Position numbers and translations under genes: made by a program. Shown here piece after piece: positions 58,241 through 64,000 of a stretch of 64,000 nt of DNA. This DNA comes from Gordionus sp. m RMFG-2023. Lineage: Eukaryota > Nematomorpha > Gordioida > Chordodea > Parachordodidae. The stretch is taken from positions 7,070,846 to 7,134,845 of the forward strand of contig NC_088779.1 of the NCBI RefSeq assembly GCF_954871325.1, given 5' to 3'. Under the pieces are notes generated by a model. It made no database searches. It was not told the DNA's origin and saw only the letters and a list, made by a program, of their open reading frames with translations. Numbering within the stretch: position 1 is the first letter of the stretch; every line of letters starts with the position of its first letter.

Positions 58241-59448
58241 TATCGATTCACCAAAATGTAATATAATGGCTGAAAATCTTAAAAAACAACAGGCAAATAG
58301 CGACACATTTACCATAAAAATGATTTTATCATCCAAAATATTCAGTCCTCTTTCATAATTTTACATCAATGAAATCTATACAATTCCAATATATCAAAAT
58401 TTAATTGTAGATTAATGATACAAGAAATTTAAGTAAATACTTTTTCCTTTAATATTTCCTTTACTTTTAGATTATCAATCATCCTCAATTATTATACATC
58501 AATTAATAACCAACAAGTTCTTTTATATTATTCCTAACATAACACTCTACATTATCAATTCTATCATTTTTACCAATCTTTACAATTTACCCTTATTTAT
58601 ACCAAAAACTGTTGACTATTATAAAATTGTCATCCAAACATTTTATTTAAATGTACAAAACACAATCAATATTCACACTTGAAAAGGATAATACATTTAA
58701 TCTCTTATCTAATTATACTATTGATTCAAATCCTTTAAAGCAAACTAATATTGCTATAAAAGCAGAAAGGGAAACTGAATATTTCACCAAAAAATAAAAT
58801 AATTGCCAACAGAAAATAATTCTCTGCCAAACATTTATTCAGAAAATGATATTGAAAATGTGATTTCTATAAGACCACTTGCACATCATTATGCTATAAT
58901 ACAAAACTTTGACAATGATTTACCCCAAAAATATGACTGAGAGTTAATTACATTGTATTAGAAGAATATGGACTCTACAGCTTACTATTGCAAAAACCCC
59001 TTCATGAACTAAATATTACAAGCTAGACTGCAAACTAATATGAATTCAAATAAATACAAAAATTAAATGATATTGAAAGTGGGATTTCTATATGATCACT
59101 TGCACATAATTATACTATGAATAAATCATCTTCCATAATCAAACCTCAAATATTGAATAAATCTTATCAAAAATTGCCAAACATTTATTCAGTTAATAAT
59201 ATTTCACCAAATATTTATCCAGAAAATGATATTGAAAGTGGGATTTCTATATGATCACTTGTACATAATTATACTATGAGTAAATCATCTTCCATAATCA
59301 AACCTCAAATATTGAATAAATCTTATCAAAAATCAAAAAAATAACTCATTAAACTTCCTTAATATACCAACCCACAAGAAACCCATATTTGAAGATAAAA
59401 ATAATATCCAACATTTTCACCCTTAAACTGATAAAAAAATTTTAATTC
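58241..59448 (+). promoter_or_regulatory. Probable 5' untranslated region of LINE copy III with tandem monomers
   Basis: Immediately upstream of the LINE reading frame are two tandem copies of a ~162-bp unit (about 59013-59174 and 59175-59338), each with gatattgaaagtgggatttc, tatgatcactt, and atcaaacctcaaatattgaa, and an earlier diverged partial copy at about 58830-58905. Some LINEs carry promoter activity on tandem 5' monomers. That role here is inference; the copies may also be an unrelated duplication. Confidence 0.45.
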
Positions 59449-59886
59449 ATGAGCTTACCAGACCTCAGCACAGCTTCTACCAAATCTAACTGCCCTTTAT
59501 GTAATAAACTCGTTAAAGTAACTAAATTGGGGCTGCCTCATCGAAACCAGAAGATAAAATGTCCTCAATCTGGGCTTCCCATCTTATCACCAGCTATCCC
59601 TCGAACCTTAAATACCTTTTCTGCCCTTGCGCTCGCACAACCTATAGTTACCATTCCCACGTTGACTGATGTGCCTACTAGCCCAATAGCCACCACCTTA
59701 ACCGCCGAAAATGCTCTCACTTTCAATCCAACTGACTCCACAGATGTAGAAATATTTTTAGTCACACCAAAACCATTTGTGATTTCACGAATACCTAAGG
59801 GAGCAAGACTTCAAGTTGCCAAACACCTCTCAAAGAACTTGACTTCCTTGATAAATAATTATTCTTTCATAAAACACTGGCTAGAC
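59449..59886 (+). pseudogene. LINE N-terminal region with zinc finger (copy III)
   Basis: Starts MSLPDLSTAS at the first in-frame ATG. Residues 15-38 give CPLCNKLVKVTKLGLPHRNQ followed by KIKCP: a C-x2-C-x12-H-x6-C arrangement, plausible as the nucleic-acid-binding finger at the N-terminus of RLE LINE proteins. A Pro/Thr/Ala-rich linker follows (about 45-110), then KPFVISRIPKGARLQVAKHL. The stretch ends in SFIKHWLD at the P-element target site; the frame printed as open to 59892 includes six bases of the P element. It is open throughout without stops. Confidence 0.7.
59879..59886. repeat. Target-site duplication GGCTAGAC, left
   Basis: GGCTAGAC occurs directly before the P-element end here and directly after it at 63073-63080. 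The consensus target of Drosophila P elements is GGCCAGAC, one base different. Confidence 0.9.
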
Positions 59887-60797
59887 CAATGACATATAAT
59901 AATACCTAGACTGACGATTCATTCAGTACGTATGAATGCAAATCAGCTGGAGACGCCATTGACGCCATGTTGGTTACATCGATGATAAAATTTATAATAT
60001 AAAAAAATATAATGAATATCAATTAAAATATCCTTTCAAATATTCTGGATAAATTATGATTTTACAATAATATTTATAATATAAAAATAAATGCTTAGCT
60101 TCAAATACATTCTTAATAATATAACATTTTTTTTTACATATTATAAATAAATATGTAGTATTTATTAAAGTATTATAGTATTTTGTTTAATCTTCTTAAA
60201 GTCCAATTCAAAATGATTTTTATATTATTCATAATATTTATTATGATTAAAGAAATGAAATACTTATGAATTTAATATTTTAAGGAGTTAAATTGATTCT
60301 TATTAACTATTTAACATTTAGCAACCATATCGCAGTTATGGAGAAAATTTAAACCATTTTTACTTTTATTAGGATATCCTTACCCATGTAAAATCTTGAT
60401 CTCTTGGTATTTATTTTTTCCAATTTTTATTTTATTTATTATTTTTAATAAGTTTTTATCATTCCTTTTTCTAATATTCAATTTTTTATGTTTATTATAT
60501 TTATTATTGATTTACTATATTTCTTAGGATAAATTCTGTATTGCAAACAAGAGATATATCGCATACAACTTGTTCTTCCTTACATTATATTATCCAGTTT
60601 ATTTTATCAATAAAACAATTATCATTAATATATTTTTTTTTCAAACAGATAAAATAAAGATTAATAAAAATAAAATATTTTAAGACTCTCTTTATTTTTA
60701 GAAAAATGGACATATTAATTATATGATGAAAATCAATAATTTTTCAAGATACTAAAGCCTCTAATAAGATTAAATGTTGTATCATTACAAGAAATAG

Positions 60798-60935
60798 TTT
60801 ATTATAAATTAGAAAATAGATATAATGTACCATAAATTACGAAATTCATTAATAAAGCATCCATATTTTATTATAAATTAGAAAATAGATATAATGTACG
60901 ATAAATTACAAAATTCATTAATATATAGCATCTAT
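60798..60935. repeat. ~69-bp tandem duplication inside the P element
   Basis: ttattataaattagaaaata gatataatgtac.ataaattac.aaattcattaata occurs twice, nearly identical. Confidence 0.8.
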
Positions 60936-60984
60936 ATTTAAAAATATACAGTCATAATATAATTTAAAAAAGATCATGCGCCAA

Positions 60985-61325
60985 TATATTTATTGTCCTG
61001 CGAATAGAATGGTTTTCGTCAACTTCTTATTAGCCCTTAGTCCTTCCTTATCCTTTAAATTGTGAAGATTTTTTATATATTTCCAATTTATTATCTATTT
61101 GTAAAAATAACATTTAAGAAATATTTTAAAAGTAATTACAGCTCCATTATTATTATTGATTAAAATTTTTTTATCACCGAGCATATTTCTAAGTAGCTTC
61201 ATCATATGGCATATATCCAATATAACATACACTTTTGGATAACTGGTAGATGTTTTCTTAAATAAAATATTATTTGTATAATAAAAAAAATATATTGCTA
61301 TCCATAAAATCAAAACATATCACTG
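60985..61325 (-). pseudogene. P-type transposase core fragments
   Basis: 61313-61095 reads, from about 61235 down, PKVYVILDICHMMKLLRNML followed by GDKKILI, matching the D-x-CHM-x-KL-RN-x-LG block of P/THAP9 transposases. Further on, about 61062-60990 reads NLKDKEGLRANKKLTKTILF, matching the L-x-KEGL-x-x-N-K-L block that follows it. The upstream GTP-binding and first catalytic portions and the whole C-terminal third are not readable, so the enzyme is not functional here. Together with the THAP domain, this fixes the family. Confidence 0.85.
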
Positions 61326-61481
61326 ATGTATATAGTAATTTAATAAATATGGCTCACTGGGATATTATCTCTAACAGGCTCTTCCAAGCCTTCCACTTAG
61401 AGTATTAATAGGTATTTCTAATTTTTTCTTATATTAATAATAAAATTTTTATTGATCTTTTATAAAGTAATAATATTTTAC

Positions 61482-61586
61482 CTTTTTAGCTAAAGAGTAA
61501 ATATTAGTAGCATAAGTATGATCATTTTTTTCTATATAGTTAAAATTTGTAGGAGTATTATTTGTATTCGATGAAATATTTGTTAT
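61482..61586 (-). CDS. P-type transposase, exon after the THAP domain
   Basis: Exon 2 ends CTTCAGGAT followed by GTATAAAT; the next possible acceptor (TTTTTTTAAG) gives an exon 61586-61482 in phase, reading ITNISSNTNNTPTNFNYIEK then NDHTYATNIYSLAKK, followed by a GTAAAATATT donor. The D/HxY...S...K word is what usually follows the THAP linker in P transposases before the coiled coil. The call rests on splice signals and phase rather than on a strong motif. Confidence 0.55.
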
Positions 61587-61634
61587 CTTAAAAAAATATA
61601 ATATTTAAAATAAATATATATTCAATATTTATAC

Positions 61635-61937
61635 ATCCTGAAGGTCAGATCCTTCCTTTAGAATAGCATTCCCTGAATGTGAGGGCATAAAACATTCAGG
61701 TTTGAAATGGGCTCCACAAAGCTTTGAAAACTTATTAGGAGTGAAATTTTCCTTATTCATTGCTTTAGCCATTTTGATAATAAAATTTCATTCATGATAG
61801 GAAATCTTAAAAAAATTTAATGTCTTAAATTAAGAAAAGAATCTTATAAAATAATAAATTAAAATATATACCCTATGAAAAGAAATTTTTTTATTAGAAG
61901 TTAAGCTTGTATTCTTGCATGAAGTACAGTGACTCAT
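61635..61937 (-). CDS. THAP DNA-binding domain of the P-type transposase, in two exons
   Basis: Exon 1 (61937-61872) starts MSHCTSCKNTSLTSNKKISF then HR. Exon 2 (61805-61635) starts FPIMNEILLSKWLKAMNKEN, then TPNKFSKLCGAHFKPECF and ILKEGSDLQD. All THAP ligands are present: C-x2-C in exon 1 and C-x2-H in exon 2, plus the conserved Trp, Phe and FP. The domain binds the subterminal DNA of P elements. The intron (about 61871-61806) starts GTATAT on the minus strand and ends TTTTTAAG; as written the join is one base out of phase, so either one G was gained in the AGGG run at the donor or the splice differs. The domain has no internal stop. Confidence 0.85.
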
Positions 61938-62953
61938 ATCAATCTATCTTTAAATAAAAAACGATAATTATTAATTGAAGATATAGACAATTAAGGATAA
62001 TTTTAGATGTAATTTTATCAAATAAAGGTAGGGCTGGCCAATTAGATAAATATATATGGGTAGACTAGACAGATAGATAAAGTATAAATATATTATTATT
62101 TTTTTATAGTTATATTTATTTTCTTATATAATGTTAAATAAAAAAATAAAAATAATAGATATAAATAAACTATTATTATATGATATGATGAATGATAATT
62201 ATCAAAAAAAATATTATTTTATTTTTTTATATAATTTTATTCCTTATTTAATATAAAATTATAAACTTGGGTAACCATTTCATAAAATTTTTATGTCAGC
62301 CTGGACATTTTTAGATATTTGAAAATTTAGAGCTAATATTCTTATTTATACTGTATAAAAATATATTACAATATGTACATTTATTTCTATTTTAAGAGCT
62401 ATAAATAGAATACTAAATTTAAAAATAATATAGTTAATTAACAAAAATCAGATTTAAATTTTTATAACTTTTGGGCTAAGCATTATACAATTTTTATATA
62501 TTTTTAAAAACAACCTTCAAAATAAAACAATTTCTAAATCTTGAGTTATAAAATTGATACTTACCTAAGCCCTAGATTGACTTATAATATGAATATTCTT
62601 ATATAATCTTATCTATAGGTATATAATTGCACACAGTAAATAATAAGATTGCTAACTTGAATAAAAATTGCTGATGCTTACCTGCACATTATAAGCAAAA
62701 AGCTTAAACTTATTTTATAATATATGACTATATTATTGCAATAATTGGATATTAATAATTTAGAAAATAAAAATAATGCTTTTGATAAAATAAAATGTTT
62801 GATTAATAAAATTAAATAAGTAGCAAATTAAATATAAAATTTAACAGATCATGGTAATAAAAACTAACTATGGGAAAATAATTCATATTAATATAACCAT
62901 AGTATATTGATTAAAATATTTACTTAACAAATTCAAATATGCTATTGAGCAAA
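61938..62953. other. P-element 5' noncoding part
   Basis: AT-rich, between the THAP exon and the right inverted repeat. No further exon was recognised on the minus strand; about 1 kb is long for a P-element leader, so an inserted AT-rich repeat is possible. Confidence 0.5.
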
Positions 62954-63072
62954 TTATCATCGATGTAACAAATATGGTGTTTATGGCGTCTCCAGCTGAT
63001 TTGCATTTATACGTGCTTAAAAAGGCATTTTAATGAATGAATCGTCAGTCTAGGTATTATTATATGTCATTG

Positions 63073-63080
63073 GGCTAGAC
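63073..63080. repeat. Target-site duplication GGCTAGAC, right
   Basis: Identical to 59879-59886. Confidence 0.9.
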
Positions 63081-63447
63081 ACCCTGTCATTTGCCTTTAC
63101 TACCTTGCAAGTTCCTGATCCTGCCAGCAAAAAATCTCTGACACAGCAAATCAAGGATGCTACTATCTACCCCTTACCCAACAATCACTTTTCCACATCT
63201 TTTAAAGGTGATGACACTAATAAAAATAAAAATCACAAAAATGACCTACTCACCAAGGCCAAGCTTATATCTAAAAAGCTGGATAACCTGAATGTTAAAT
63301 CCGCTATACGACTGGCAACATCTGACAATAAGCTAGCTTCCTACGATCAAACAACTTATCAAGCTCTTCTCCTAAAACATCACCCACACGATCTTAAGGA
63401 CAAAATACCGTCTTACCCCTGCAACCACTTTTACCTCAAGCGAGGTT
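63081..63447 (+). pseudogene. LINE linker before the reverse transcriptase (copy III)
   Basis: Resumes in frame directly after the P insertion (TLSFAFTTLQVPDP), then KKSLTQQIKDATIYPLPNNH and KAKLISKKLDNLNVKSAIRL, which match the linker of copy II. The frame reaches a stop at about 63447; the continuation (SYPCNHFYLKRG versus the family's T.EEV..AI.SF) shows a frameshift near 63410-63430, since the other frame reads TFTSSEVRKAILSFKRDS there. Confidence 0.75.
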
Positions 63448-64000
63448 AGAAAGGCTATTCTCTCCTTCAAACGCGATTCTTCACTGGTGGTTGATGGGTT
63501 TCGCCCAATATTCCTACAGGATCTAACCGCACCTTACATCACACAACAATGCGACGTTTTGGAAAAAATTACTCAACTCATCAACCGTATGCTTGCTGGA
63601 GGCTTACCACCCGCCATTATTCCACTCCTTTATGGAGCTAAACTCATCGCCCTCCATAAACCTAATAAAGATATTCGCCCTATCGCTATTGGGACCACTT
63701 GGCGCCGATTAACCGCAAAGCTAGTAGTGAGCAGAATATTGTTCACAGTATCCAATCACCTGTGCCTTAATCAATTAGGATTCAACTCTAAAAGGGGGAT
63801 GTGAGGTATCCCTACACATGACCAGAATGTATCTACAAACAGACCCAGTGACGATATCCTAATTAAGATATATTTTTCAAACGCTTTTAACTCTCTAAAA
63901 CGTACAGCGTTTCTTAATCTCATCCTTACCCTTTACCCAGAATACTCTCAATTCATCTTCGATTGTTATGCTAGTCCATCGCATCTTCAATTTGGAGATA
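63448..64000 (+). pseudogene. LINE reverse transcriptase, fingers to motif A (copy III), cut by window end
   Basis: 63487-63804 reads VDGFRPIFLQDLTAPYITQQ (GLRPQHLKDL-type start), then NRMLAGGLPPAIIPLLYGAK, LIALHKPNKDIRPIAIGTTW and RRLTAKL, all typical fingers blocks, then LNQLGFNSKRG. A frameshift at about 63797 is followed by MTRMYLQT in one frame and, from about 63862, KIYFSNAFNSLKR (motif A with Tyr in place of Asp). Copy I has the same Tyr (KLYFKNAF), so the change may be shared by descent. Confidence 0.85.

Larger units (their letters stand above)
59887..63072 (-). mobile_element. P-type (THAP transposase) DNA transposon
   Basis: The first ~39 bp of each end are perfect inverted copies (CAATGACATATAATAATACC, then tagactgacgattcattca; left 59887-59925, right 63072-63034). 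After a ~22-bp length difference, a second block (aatgcaaatcagctggagacgccat) and gttacatcgatgataa are also inverted, so the inverted region is ~100-120 bp. An 8-bp target duplication flanks it. It encodes, on the minus strand, a THAP domain and P-transposase fragments. At 3.2 kb it is near the usual P size (2.9 kb in Drosophila), but most of the transposase catalytic region is unreadable. Confidence 0.9.
59449..64000 (+). mobile_element. RLE-type LINE, copy III, best preserved, interrupted by a P element
   Basis: The reading frame runs 59449-59886, is interrupted by a 3,186-bp P-type element plus its target duplication, and resumes in the same frame at 63081, reading on to 63447. It continues past the window edge. 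Parts in order: N-terminal zinc finger (copy III only), linker, reverse transcriptase fingers and motif A. Base composition is less AT-rich than the surroundings and breaks are few compared with copies I and II, so it is younger. The 3' part, with the knuckle and endonuclease, lies beyond 64000. Confidence 0.85.

Noticed and set aside
59565-59765. 66-codon minus-strand frame opposite the LINE
   Set aside because: It is antisense to a well-supported LINE reading and a shadow of it.

Overview
The window is very A+T-rich (by eye, not counted), gene-poor eukaryotic DNA. The best reading is an invertebrate animal nuclear genome, judged from the transposon mix: non-LTR elements with a restriction-like endonuclease (RLE), hAT, Tc1/mariner (IS630-like) and P/THAP elements, a tRNA-derived repeat, and an intron-split THAP domain. 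The species cannot be named from this sequence. I see no host gene I can defend, no rRNA gene, no functional tRNA gene and no prokaryotic-type operon. Nearly every open frame is a piece of a mobile element or chance.

Layout. 0-3.1 kb: end of a dispersed repeat (R1), then RLE-LINE copy I with a hAT remnant inside it. 3.1-9.6 kb: an Asn-rich frame, R1, gag/protease fossils of LTR-type elements and a separate gag-like zinc-knuckle patch. 9.7-23.5 kb: two long units and two shortened ones carrying the same modules in the same order (mariner, LINE reverse transcriptase, an unidentified ~1 kb module). They are interrupted by a tRNA-derived composite repeat (14.5-15.3 kb) and a hAT-type element with a perfect 8-bp target duplication (19.95-21.07 kb). 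23.8-25.4 kb: a second non-autonomous hAT and a hAT transposase C-terminus. 25.6-31.4 kb: nested dispersed repeats (R3, R1, R8, R6) and a tetranucleotide microsatellite. 33.8-36.5 kb: an RLE-like coding remnant and a long-terminal-inverted-repeat element (R4). 37.0-39.1 kb: LINE copy II. 39.9-46.7 kb: a hAT transposase remnant, R5, R7 and R4 copies. 46.7-54 kb: AT-rich repeats, a pair of ~0.9-kb direct repeats, a tandem array and an inverted-repeat element with an 8-bp target duplication. 54-58.3 kb: an unidentified Cys/Pro-rich frame, a gag-like fossil, and R5. 58.3-64 kb: LINE copy III, the best preserved, interrupted by a 3,186-bp P-type element whose 8-bp target duplication is GGCTAGAC.

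How it fits together: this is a graveyard of nested insertions. The LINE family encodes an N-terminal zinc finger, reverse transcriptase, a CCHC knuckle and an RLE-like domain. It served as landing ground for hAT (copy I) and P (copy III). The Tc1/mariner element appears in at least two long copies and two C-terminal fragments. The strongest signals are the P/THAP element, the 6-7 kb modular repeat with its unidentified module, and the tRNA-headed composite repeat.
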